Of a stretch of DNA of 8,652 bases, positions 1-6,724 are shown one piece after another; positions within the stretch are counted from its first letter, which is position 1, and every line of letters starts with the position of its first letter. The DNA is taken from contig JASLQE010000321.1 in NCBI GenBank assembly GCA_030744635.1, positions 1-8,652 on the forward strand. The letters are read 5' to 3'. Under the pieces are notes generated by a model. That model was not told the DNA's origin, ran no database searches, and worked only from the letters and a program-made list of their open reading frames with translations. The position numbers and the translations under genes are program-made. The DNA comes from Dehalococcoidia bacterium (GTDB lineage: Bacteria > Chloroflexota > Dehalococcoidia > JACVQG01 > JAHKAY01).

Positions 1-17
1 GTGGAGCTGAAAGAGGG

Positions 18-845
18 CTAAACCGGCCGGCTAAGCTCCTCATATACCTGGCCCACACCCATAGCATGGCGCTCCGGCTTATCCCATCCCTCGCCCGGAC
101 CGGTGGAGACAGCCTTTGAGGTCTCCTCCTTGCTCATGCCTTTATCCAGGCAGCGTCGCACCTCTCCCTGCACATGCTGCAGGTAGTCCCGCAGCGTCTT
201 CATGTCCTCCACCGTGCTCATGGGGCCATGGCCGGGTACCACCCTGTTTGCTGACATGGTCTCCAGTTCCTTGAGCACCTTCACCCAACCCCTGGTATCG
301 GTCTCAGGAAGCACGGCAGGAAAGGTTCCGGTGAACAGCAGGTCGCCGGCGAACAGCATGCCGTCATCAGGGAGAAATACCAGGGTATCCCCGTCGGTAT
401 GTGCAGGGCCGGGATGGAACATCTCCACACGGCGTCGGCCAATATCTAGAGTCATACCATGTGAGAACCCCAGCGTTGGTAAGGCAATCTTCACCGTCCG
501 GAACTCGGCCTCGTGTTCAGGGCGGAAACGGATGGATCGCTCCACCATCTTGTCACCCATCTCCTCCATGCGACGGCGCACCCCGTTGTGTGCCATTATC
601 ACCGATTCCGGGAACAGCATGTTACCAAAAGTGTGGTCGCCGTGGAAGTGTGTATTCAGCACCAGCCGGGGGACGGCGGGGGCCAACCGGCTCACAGCGG
701 CCACCAACTCCTGGCCCTGGCTGGTGGGCAGCATTAGCGTATCCACCACCAGCACCTCCCCATCCCCTGCAATAAATCCGGCATTCGCAGTGCCATCGGA
801 CACCAGAGCAGCGTAGACCCCGGGTGACAGCTCTTTGAAGTCCAT
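18..845 (-). CDS. MBL-fold metallo-hydrolase
   Basis: This encodes a 275-residue cytoplasmic hydrolase of the metallo-beta-lactamase superfamily; the substrate cannot be read from the sequence. The metal-binding signature HFHGDH is at residues 66-71, followed by His149 (in AHTDGD), Asp168 (in FAGDLLF) and His206 (in PGHGP). This is the complete set of ligands expected for a two-metal site. No signal peptide or membrane segment is visible. The ATG at 845 is chosen because AAGGAGG at 851-857 lies 5 nt upstream and the conserved fold begins at once (VYAALV, then GDGEVLVVDT). The frame stays open to an ATG at 956, but that extension has low-complexity Gly/Pro content and reads through a GC hairpin, so it is probably not translated. 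It stands alone in the window and its downstream neighbour is off the edge. Relatives include the quinoprotein-relay and cyclase-like MBL groups; a specific reaction would be a guess. Confidence 0.9.
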   Translation of the reverse strand: MDFKELSPGVYAALVSDGTANAGFIAGDGEVLVVDTLMLPTSQGQELVAAVSRLAPAVPRLVLNTHFHGDHTFGNMLFPESVIMAHNGVRRRMEEMGDKMVERSIRFRPEHEAEFRTVKIALPTLGFSHGMTLDIGRRRVEMFHPGPAHTDGDTLVFLPDDGMLFAGDLLFTGTFPAVLPETDTRGWVKVLKELETMSANRVVPGHGPMSTVEDMKTLRDYLQHVQGEVRRCLDKGMSKEETSKAVSTGPGEGWDKPERHAMGVGQVYEELSRPV

Positions 846-872
846 ATGCCCCTCCTTCGGCGTATTGCACCC

Positions 873-901
873 ATTGTAAGCCAGGCCCCCCACCGGGTAA
901 A
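873..901 (-). promoter_or_regulatory. Candidate sigma70 promoter of the MBL gene
   Basis: On the minus strand TTTACC (901-896) and TACAAT (878-873) are separated by exactly 17 nt. The -35 box matches the consensus at 4 of 6 positions and the -10 box at 5 of 6. Transcription would start near 866, giving a leader of about 20 nt that contains the Shine-Dalgarno at 851-857. Position and spacing support it, but there is no experimental evidence. Confidence 0.4.
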
Positions 902-931
902 GGGATAGCTTACCCCATAAGGGGGAGGGCT

Positions 932-948
932 GGGGGGCTCCGCCCCCC
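932..948. repeat. GC-rich perfect hairpin
   Basis: GGGGGGC (932-938) and GCCCCCC (942-948) form a perfect 7-bp stem around a 3-nt loop, preceded by the G-rich stretch 921-930. No T-run follows on either strand, so it is not a standard intrinsic terminator. It may be a copy of a dispersed intergenic repeat, which needs the rest of the genome to decide. Confidence 0.5.
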
Positions 949-956
949 CAATACAT

Positions 957-1621
957 ATCCCTGAGCGAGTGTACACAAATGCACTAAGTGAGCATTTGGA
1001 TTTAACGTTGGATGTGCCCATCATACTACCATTACGGAGGCAATCTTATACCAGGCAGCGAAAGGGTAACCTTTATGGTGCCGGACTGAAGTGGTCCCCG
1101 AAATTTGGACAGGTTGTTAAGAGCAGATTCATAAGAAAGTAGCACAGATCAGTATCCATTCCCCACCCTCTCTCATCTGTCTCAATGACGCTGACAATAT
1201 ACAGTCCAATTATCGCTGACGGTCTACACTGCCAGACAACTCTTGGAGCCCCTCCGTACAACTTTCAAAACAAACGACCTTCGGGTAGTCGCTTTGCGCG
1301 ACAGTAGCAGGTGGGTCAATGGATTGACTGCTATCAGGCGGTTAGCAAATACTCGCAATCTTAATTCCAAGGCAAACCACCTTGAGGCGCTGTTTATTCG
1401 CCAGCCGCAGACCAGGCTATGCCCCAAGGTCATTCGTCTACCCGAACGATGGAGAGCAGCACCTTTCATCCTGTGCTCGGCAGAGTCCGCAAGAGCGTCA
1501 ACAAGCCGGTCTCACATTGGTGGATGGTTATGCCCTATGATTACCGTCCATCTACTGAAGATGTGGTTTAAGATGGACTGGCTTTAGAAGGGCAGGGCAG
1601 CTGGGCTCTTGAGCTATAGAT
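957..1621. other. Gene-free intergenic stretch
   Basis: No reading frame here combines a ribosome binding site with recognisable protein sequence. It contains the insertion-sequence-like terminus at 1087-1111 and a small AAAGG/CCTTT hairpin at 1061-1074. The longest open frames (minus 1224-1469 and plus 1243-1587) overlap each other on opposite strands; neither has a clear Shine-Dalgarno or a motif I recognise. The minus-strand frame is rich in Arg, Leu and Ser and could be decayed coding sequence, but I cannot name its origin. Confidence 0.55.
1087..1111 (+). mobile_element. Solitary IS150-type terminal inverted repeat remnant
   Basis: These 25 bases start with TG, end with TTTGGACA and have a central GGTCCCC followed by an A-rich run. 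Position by position they resemble the termini of the IS150 group of the IS3 family, which have the form TG(N)nCCCC(A)nGTTGGACA. Read on the plus strand it would be a left end with the element extending rightwards. However, no orfA/orfB transposase reading frame follows and no partner end is visible in the window. It is best read as a leftover terminus of a deleted insertion sequence. The family assignment is from memory of the consensus. Confidence 0.4.
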
Positions 1622-3175
1622 CTACTCCCAAGGTCTTAGACCAGCAGTCTGCTCTCCAGCAATGCGGCCAAAGGCCAGGGCTTCCGGTATGTTCGAGGCG
1701 CCTTCATATAGGGGAAAGAAGAATGAACCTAGTTCGCCTGCAGCATATAGCCTCGGAATAGGCTTATCGTTTTGGCCAATCACTTGAGCCCGCGCGTTAT
1801 GCTTCGGGCCACCTTGTGTGTTTATGATAGGTTCACAAAGCTCTGCAGCATAGTAAGGCGGCGTCTCTATGGGTCCCAGCCATTCTTTAGATCTGCCAAA
1901 ATCGGAGTCCTGACCTATCCTACAGTATTCATTGTATCTTGTGACGGTTTCTTCCAGTGCATCTGGGCCCACCCTTATTTCCTCAGCCAGTTCTTTGATG
2001 GTGTTGGCCTTAACTATCCACCCCTGCTCTATTTCGGCACTGTTGTCATCGCTCCACTCATAAAGCTTTTGCATACACCACCAGCCCATGTGCATTCCTA
2101 CGATGGGGCGTTTCTTCCTGAAGGTTTCATCGAAGACTATGTAAAAAGGTATATTGGGGTACTCTGCTCCATCATGGTCGAAGCATTGAACCTTAAAAAG
2201 GTCCTTACGATGACTCAACAATATAGACTCGTTCATGAACCTTTTCCCATATTTGTTTACATTGATAGCTTGGCTGCCGATGGGCAGGTGCCTTACCAGC
2301 CGGAACCCAACACCAAACTTCTCGCTTGGTGCTTTGAGGGCAAAATTGCCCAATTCACAGCCGGTCATATGCCAGAGCTTGGCCCCCACTTGAGAAGCCA
2401 TCACTATACCATCCCCGGTGTTGTATGGAGTCCCATAGGGATAGATGGGCAGTTGTGTGGCATAGGGCAAGAAGTCTACTAACATCTCATGGTTGTTTTG
2501 GAAGCCTCCACAGGCCAGAACCACGCCCTTTCTTGCCTTGACATATATTGCCCCTCCCCGGCTTTCCACCTTGACACCCAATATCTCCTTTGTCACCAAG
2601 TCTTGGACCAGCTCCTTCGCAGAGGCCTCATACATGACCCCGATCCTTCGCTCCTTCACCAAGTTCTCCAGGAAGCAGAATAATTGGTCTCCATAGGTGA
2701 TCCACTTCACTTCCCCATCTTGTTGCTCCTCCTCTATGTCTGCCGTGCGCGCCAGGCTTGCAACCTGATGGAAACCCTCAGATCCCGGAAGGGTGGGGTA
2801 CTCTGGTTCCATAGGCGAATACTCGAGCTCCGCGCCCCATTTCTTAAGCCTATGGGGAAGGTCAACCATAGCTTCAGCAAGGGCACAGATCGATTCCTCG
2901 TCAACGGTCCCCTGGGTCAAAGCCCTGTAATGTTCAATCGCATTGGCCACATCGCTGGGGATACGCATACCCCCTCCAGAACAGCCAGTATTTCCTCCAC
3001 CGAGCGGTGCTTTCTCAAGTATAATTGCTTGGGAGCCAGCATCGTGGGCAGCAATGGCCGCACAAGCACCAGCTCCTCCGTATCCCACAACCACCACCTC
3101 CGCCTCGCAGTCCCACCTCTCTGGAAGCCACGGCTTTAGCTCGCCCACCTTCTTATCTTCGCCGACAGAACTCAT
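1622..3175 (-). CDS. FAD-dependent oxidoreductase, fumarate reductase/ketosteroid dehydrogenase-like flavoprotein
   Basis: This is a 517-residue flavoprotein of the FAD_binding_2 family (fumarate reductase, 3-ketosteroid dehydrogenase and tricarballylate dehydrogenase relatives). The dinucleotide-binding fold begins at residue 26 with VVVVGYGGAGA (glycines 31, 33, 34, 36). Glu54 ends the second strand (IILEK), and the GGGNTGCSGGG loop is at 59-69. The mid-protein GVVLACGGF segment and the C-terminal LYAAGELG...NIPEALAFGRIAGEQ close the FAD site. The capping domain lies between. There is no signal peptide, haem motif or iron-sulfur motif, so it is probably soluble and cytoplasmic. The ATG at 3175 is preferred over one at 3211 because AAGGAGG (3183-3189) lies 7 nt upstream. 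Where fumarate reductases have a His-containing HTMGG-like motif, this protein has INTQGG (Asn452), so fumarate is unlikely to be the substrate. It seems less GC-rich than the plus-strand genes. The electron partner and substrate are unknown. Confidence 0.9.
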   Translation of the reverse strand: MSSVGEDKKVGELKPWLPERWDCEAEVVVVGYGGAGACAAIAAHDAGSQAIILEKAPLGGGNTGCSGGGMRIPSDVANAIEHYRALTQGTVDEESICALAEAMVDLPHRLKKWGAELEYSPMEPEYPTLPGSEGFHQVASLARTADIEEEQQDGEVKWITYGDQLFCFLENLVKERRIGVMYEASAKELVQDLVTKEILGVKVESRGGAIYVKARKGVVLACGGFQNNHEMLVDFLPYATQLPIYPYGTPYNTGDGIVMASQVGAKLWHMTGCELGNFALKAPSEKFGVGFRLVRHLPIGSQAINVNKYGKRFMNESILLSHRKDLFKVQCFDHDGAEYPNIPFYIVFDETFRKKRPIVGMHMGWWCMQKLYEWSDDNSAEIEQGWIVKANTIKELAEEIRVGPDALEETVTRYNEYCRIGQDSDFGRSKEWLGPIETPPYYAAELCEPIINTQGGPKHNARAQVIGQNDKPIPRLYAAGELGSFFFPLYEGASNIPEALAFGRIAGEQTAGLRPWE

Positions 3176-3196
3176 GATCACGCCTCCTTTCCCAGT

Positions 3197-3237
3197 GCTT
3201 GGTCGGTTCATTCTACCATCTCAGGGAAACCAAGCAA
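3197..3237 (-). promoter_or_regulatory. Candidate promoter with flanking inverted repeat (possible operator)
   Basis: On the minus strand TTGCTT (3237-3232) and TAGAAT (3215-3210) are 16 nt apart, upstream of the flavoprotein gene. The -10 box is good and the -35 box poor. A perfect 7-bp inverted repeat, GCTTGGT at 3197-3203 and ACCAAGC at 3229-3235, brackets this promoter with arm centres about 32 bp apart (roughly three helical turns). One arm covers the -35 box and the other the predicted start of transcription near 3203. This layout would suit a dimeric repressor, but no regulator gene is in the window. Confidence 0.35.
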
Positions 3238-3318
3238 AATCCTGCGGGTGCCTAACTGGCTGAGTCTTTCGGTTCCCTGGGGATAAGACTGTCACGCCCA
3301 GAGGATCTACTAGACGCG

Positions 3319-3575
3319 CTACCCTCGGCCCTGCCTGCGGACTCCAAATCCACTGCCATCAATGCACGCCACAACTTGGAAGTCTGACTTGCCATGTAGC
3401 CGGCTCTCGTCCCATATCCGTACCAGGCGCTCGATTCTAGCTACTTTGTCTCGCGCCGTCCCACCATCCTCAGTGATTTTGGCCTCGACGATGATAGCAG
3501 AGCTGTATTCGTACTGTATAAAGAAGTCAAGGGACTGCTCGTATCCCGGCACTCGCTCCGCGCGTTTAGTCTTTC
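3319..3575 (-). pseudogene. Truncated PD-(D/E)XK nuclease fragment
   Basis: About 85 codons of a nuclease-like protein are open on the minus strand. The core reads LDFF...AIIVEAKI, which supplies the D-x13-E-x-K pattern of PD-(D/E)XK nucleases and resembles the N-terminal nuclease region of HsdR-type restriction subunits. It continues as TARDKVARIERL and VVACIDGSGFGVRR, then stops. The coding-like frame extends upstream of the GTG at 3552 (KTKRAERVPGYEQ) back to a TGA at 3574-3576, with no ATG and no ribosome binding site. An upstream frame, ATG near 3631 to a TAA at about 3570, could be a frameshifted 5' piece. Both ends therefore look damaged. A short intact protein starting at the GTG is possible but less likely. 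The exact restriction family is not certain. Confidence 0.5.
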
Positions 3576-3668
3576 AAAACGTTATTCTGGTCCGTGGCAG
3601 TCGTTTTCCCCTTATGGGCCTGGAAGGAGATCATCCTACCCCCGTAGTCCAAAGGCGAGCAATTGTAT

Positions 3669-3698
3669 ACACCCGCCTCTGGGCAGGCGGGCGGGTGT
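3669..3698. repeat. GC-rich inverted repeat with two alternative pairings
   Basis: ACACCCGCC (3669-3677) pairs with GGCGGGTGT (3690-3698) to give a 9-bp stem with a 12-nt loop. Alternatively CCCGCCT (3672-3678) pairs with AGGCGGG (3685-3691), a 7-bp stem with a 6-nt loop. No T-run follows on either strand. It lies in the gap between the left minus-strand section and the plus-strand operon. It may be a dispersed repeat or a fold protecting a transcript end. Confidence 0.5.
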
Positions 3699-3752
3699 GA
3701 ACAGCCAGTTGTCCGCAGGGCCACTGTGCATTATGATAGGTGATATCAAACT

Positions 3753-4799
3753 ATGATAAAGCCCATTATTTGGCAGGACGAACGCCTCACCATCATTGAC
3801 CAGACCCGGCTCCCCAGAGAGATGATACACCTGGAGATGGCCGACCACCAGGAAGTGGCCGACGCCATCCGCACGATGAAAGTAAGGGGCGCTCCCGCCC
3901 TAGGCGTAGTGGCCGCCTACGGCCTGGCCTTGGGGGCCAGTCGCATACAGGCAGCCTCCACTAAACAGTTCTTACATGAAGTGGATGTCATTGCCGGTGC
4001 CCTGGCCGCTACCAGGCCCACCGCCGTCAACCTTTTCCAGGCCCTGGGCCGTATGCAGGCCGCCGCCCGGAACGCCAGTAACGAAGGAGCGGTAGACGGC
4101 CTGAAAGCTACGCTGGTGGCCGAGGCACAGCGCATCGATGAAGAGAACCTGGAGGCTGACCGCCGTATCGGGGAGCTGGGGTCCGAGCTTATCGAAGCCG
4201 GTACCACAGTGCTCACCCACTGCAATGCCGGTGCCCTGGCCACCGCCGGCTACGGCACCGCCCTGGGTGTCATCCGGGCGGCCCATACCGGGGGCAAGAA
4301 TATACAGGTGCTGTCCACCGAGACCCGTCCCCTCCTCCAGGGTGCCCGCCTCACCGCCTACGAGCTTATGCAGGAGGGCATCCCGGTGACCCTTATCACC
4401 GATAGCATGTCCGGTTTCTTCCTCCACCGGGGGGAGGTGAGCGCCGTAATAGTGGGTGCCGACCGTATCGCTGCCAACGGCGATGTGGCCAACAAAATAG
4501 GCACCTACACCCTATCGGTGCTGGCTGCGGAGCACGGGGTGCCGTTCTATGTGGCCGCCCCCACCACCACCATAGACCCGAACCTGGCCTCGGGCGATGA
4601 AATCCCCATAGAGGAGCGGGGGCCGGAGGAGGTCACCCATATCAAGGGGATGGCCATAGCCCCCGATGGGGTTAAGGTAGCCAACCCCGCCTTTGATGTC
4701 ACCCCCCACATGTATATTACCGCCCTCATCACCGAGAGGGGTGTGATCCGGGAGCCGTACCAGGATAGAATCAAGAGAATCCTTACAAGGGAGGCTTAG
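3753..4799 (+). CDS. mtnA: S-methyl-5-thioribose-1-phosphate isomerase
   Basis: The 348-residue enzyme converts the aldose S-methyl-5-thioribose 1-phosphate to S-methyl-5-thioribulose 1-phosphate, in the methylthioadenosine salvage pathway in the cytoplasm. It belongs to the eIF2B-like isomerase family. The RGAPALGVVAAYG motif is near residues 45-57. The catalytic cysteine is Cys157 in THCNAG and the catalytic aspartate is Asp237 in VGADRIAANGD, matching Cys160/Asp240 of the Bacillus enzyme. The GDVANKIGTY segment that follows is typical of true MtnA rather than eIF2B subunits. Length is normal for the family. The ATG at 3753 has AGGTGA at 3738-3743, 9 nt upstream. It heads the plus-strand operon; its stop codon is immediately followed by the mtnP start, and MtnP supplies its substrate. 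No later pathway gene (mtnB, mtnC, mtnD or the aldolase) is in the window. A role on 5-deoxyribose 1-phosphate as well is possible. Confidence 0.96.
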   Translation: MIKPIIWQDERLTIIDQTRLPREMIHLEMADHQEVADAIRTMKVRGAPALGVVAAYGLALGASRIQAASTKQFLHEVDVIAGALAATRPTAVNLFQALGRMQAAARNASNEGAVDGLKATLVAEAQRIDEENLEADRRIGELGSELIEAGTTVLTHCNAGALATAGYGTALGVIRAAHTGGKNIQVLSTETRPLLQGARLTAYELMQEGIPVTLITDSMSGFFLHRGEVSAVIVGADRIAANGDVANKIGTYTLSVLAAEHGVPFYVAAPTTTIDPNLASGDEIPIEERGPEEVTHIKGMAIAPDGVKVANPAFDVTPHMYITALITERGVIREPYQDRIKRILTREA

Positions 4800-5684
4800 A
4801 TGGCCCAGGCCAAGCTGGGGGTTATTGGGGGCAGCGGGCTATACAACATAGAGGGGTTGGAGGCGGTGGAGGAGGTACGGTTTGACACCCCCTTCGGCCC
4901 CCCGTCGGACGCCATCACCCTGGGCACCCTGGAGGGGGTGAGGGTGGCCTTTCTCCCCCGCCACGGCAAGGGACACCGCATCTCCCCCACGGAGGTCCCC
5001 TACCGGGCCAACATCTATGCCCTCAAGTCCCTGGGGGTAGAGCAGCTTGTGGCCGTATCGGCGGTGGGCAGCCTCAAAGAGGAGGTGCGCCCCCTGGACC
5101 TGTTGGTGCCCGACCAGCTGATAGGCCGCACCCGCAGCCGGGTAAACAGCTTCTTCGAAGGTGGGAACACCGCTATCGGCATCGTGGTCCATGCCCCCTT
5201 CGCCGACCCCTTCTGCCCCCACCTGAACAAGGCGCTGCATGGGGCTGCCGCCGAGGTGGCGGAACGGGTGCACCAGGGGGGTTCCCTGGTGGTGATAGAG
5301 GGGCCGCAGTTCTCCACCAGGGCCGAGTCCCACCTCTACCGCTCGTGGGACGCCAGCATAATCGGCATGACCGCCCTGCCCGAGGCCCGGCTGGCCCGGG
5401 AGGCCGAGATGTGTTACTCCACCCTGGCCTGTGTAACCGACTACGACTGCTGGCACGACAGCTACGAATCTGTCACGGTGGACATGATTATCGCCAACCT
5501 CCAGAAGAATGTGGGGGCGGCCAGGCACATCCTGCGTCTGCTGGCCGCCAGGCTGCCCGCGGGCAGGCAGTGCGGCTGCGGCCACGCCCTCCGGACAGCC
5601 ATCGTCACGCCATCCCACATCATCCCCGAGACGGTTAAAAAAGAGCTGTCCCTGTTGCTGGGGAAGTATGTTCCCCCTGCATAG
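4800..5684 (+). CDS. mtnP: S-methyl-5'-thioadenosine phosphorylase
   Basis: The 294-residue enzyme cleaves methylthioadenosine with phosphate to adenine and S-methyl-5-thioribose 1-phosphate. It is a trimeric-type purine nucleoside phosphorylase of the MTAP subfamily. Phosphate-site residues are in GGSGLY (10-15) and PRHGKGH (Arg54, His55). VSAVGSL and EGPQFSTRAES follow in the usual order. The base-recognition motif TDYDCW (Asp214, Asp216) marks a 6-aminopurine-specific MTAP; guanosine/inosine phosphorylases have Asn there. The C-terminal CGCGHALRTAI segment is also typical. The ATG begins on the base after the mtnA stop, with GGGAGG just upstream inside the mtnA end, so the two genes are surely translated from one message. 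By family knowledge some such enzymes also accept 5'-deoxyadenosine, the by-product of radical-SAM enzymes. It feeds MtnA directly. Confidence 0.95.
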   Translation: MAQAKLGVIGGSGLYNIEGLEAVEEVRFDTPFGPPSDAITLGTLEGVRVAFLPRHGKGHRISPTEVPYRANIYALKSLGVEQLVAVSAVGSLKEEVRPLDLLVPDQLIGRTRSRVNSFFEGGNTAIGIVVHAPFADPFCPHLNKALHGAAAEVAERVHQGGSLVVIEGPQFSTRAESHLYRSWDASIIGMTALPEARLAREAEMCYSTLACVTDYDCWHDSYESVTVDMIIANLQKNVGAARHILRLLAARLPAGRQCGCGHALRTAIVTPSHIIPETVKKELSLLLGKYVPPA

Positions 5685-5692
5685 GAGGTGCC

Positions 5693-6724
5693 TTGAAGTT
5701 CCCCTCTGACCCCGGCCTGTTGCCCACTGCCGTGGGCAGCTTGCCCCTCACCGACCCTCAGCAGGCCCTGGGCCTGGTGAAGCGCTTCCTGCCCGAGTTC
5801 CCCGTGTGGCCCCAGCTTCCCAGGGTATCGTTTGGGGAGACCATGTACGCCCAGTTCATGCTCGGCCTGCCCGGACTGCTGGTGGAGGGGGAGCGTATGT
5901 ATGTGGACACGGCCCGGGAGTTTGACGAGGCCATACGCCAGCTACTATCGGACTACGAGGCGGAGGCCAGCGAGGGCTATGCAATCTCAAAAGACAACGC
6001 CTCCGGGCTACATGCCTTTTTAGAAGCCCCACCCTCCGCCCCCCTTATGGTAAAGGGACAGCTAACCGGACCTGTCAGCACCGCCCTGACTATCACCGAC
6101 GAGGAACGCCGTCCCCTTATCTACAATGATATTATGTCAGATGCCATAGCCAAGCTCCTGCGCCTCAAAGCCGCCTGGCAGGAACAGAAGCTGAAGGCCG
6201 TGGCCGCCACCACCATGGTATGGCTGGATGAGCCTTACATGAGCTCTTTCGGTTCCGGCTACCTTACTCTGGAGCGGGACCAGGTAATCTCCCTCATAGA
6301 CGATGTCCTTGATGGGCTACATGGTGTGAGGGGTGTGCATTGTTGCGGCAACACCGACTGGTCAGTGCTGCTGGCCACATCCATAGAAGTTATTAACTAC
6401 GATACGTATAACTTCGCCGAAACCCTCAGCCTGTACCCGGATGAGGTCAAGGCCTTCATGGGCCGTGGTGGGGTCATCGCCTGGGGCATCGTGCCTAATG
6501 AAGAGGCCACCCTGGCCAGGGAGACCTCCTCCAGCCTCAAAGACCGCCTGGAGGAGGCCATGGCCCCCTTCACCCGCAAGGGTATTCGGTTTCAGGACCT
6601 GGTGCGGCGGGGCCTTCTGACCCCTTCCTGCGGCCTCTCCTCCCTCTCCCCGGAGGCCACCGAACGCGCCCTGGAGGTACTGTCCGACCTCTCGGCCCTG
6701 ATGAGAAAACGCTACGGTGGGTAG
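5693..6724 (+). CDS. Core-type cobalamin-independent methionine synthase (MetE C-terminal-like)
   Basis: This 343-residue protein corresponds to the C-terminal catalytic barrel of MetE and lacks the N-terminal folate-binding half of the roughly 750-residue enterobacterial enzyme. It opens with PTAVGSLP (11-18). Zinc ligands are visible as His216 and Cys218 in HCCGN and Cys313 in PSCGLSS; Glu243 (NFAET) is the likely fourth. This is the pattern of archaeal MetE-like proteins and of the core MetE described in Dehalococcoides, which takes the methyl group from a methylcobalamin-type donor rather than methyl-tetrahydrofolate. The expected reaction is homocysteine to methionine. The start is a TTG at 5693, with AGGAGGTG (5683-5690) overlapping the mtnP stop; no in-frame ATG lies before the conserved N-terminus. 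The gene lies 8 nt after mtnP. Methyltransferase-like members of the MetE/UROD superfamily acting on other thiols are an alternative, but the operon favours methionine. Confidence 0.85.
   Translation: MKFPSDPGLLPTAVGSLPLTDPQQALGLVKRFLPEFPVWPQLPRVSFGETMYAQFMLGLPGLLVEGERMYVDTAREFDEAIRQLLSDYEAEASEGYAISKDNASGLHAFLEAPPSAPLMVKGQLTGPVSTALTITDEERRPLIYNDIMSDAIAKLLRLKAAWQEQKLKAVAATTMVWLDEPYMSSFGSGYLTLERDQVISLIDDVLDGLHGVRGVHCCGNTDWSVLLATSIEVINYDTYNFAETLSLYPDEVKAFMGRGGVIAWGIVPNEEATLARETSSSLKDRLEEAMAPFTRKGIRFQDLVRRGLLTPSCGLSSLSPEATERALEVLSDLSALMRKRYGG

Noticed and set aside
846..956. 37-residue N-terminal extension of the MBL protein from the ATG at 956
   Set aside because: It reads through a GC hairpin, is rich in Gly and Pro, has no ribosome binding site, and covers the likely promoter; the ATG at 845 has a strong Shine-Dalgarno.
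1073..1261. Minus-strand open frame of 62 codons
   Set aside because: Its C-terminal end is encoded by the IS-like terminus, and there is no ribosome binding site or family resemblance.
1243..1587. Plus-strand open frame of 114 codons
   Set aside because: Starts with TTG without a Shine-Dalgarno, has no recognisable domain and overlaps an opposite-strand frame in the same anonymous DNA.
1772..2482. Plus-strand open frame of 236 codons opposite the flavoprotein gene
   Set aside because: It is the complement of a gene with a clear FAD-binding protein and shows no protein motifs of its own.
3709..3737. Promoter TTGTCC-N17-TATGAT before mtnA
   Set aside because: The boxes look good, but transcription would start near 3744, after the Shine-Dalgarno at 3738-3743, leaving a leader of about 9 nt. 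Kept only as a doubtful possibility.
4839..5618. Long minus-strand open frame of 259 codons opposite mtnP
   Set aside because: A typical shadow frame of a GC-rich gene; its translation is rich in Gly, Val and His without motifs.
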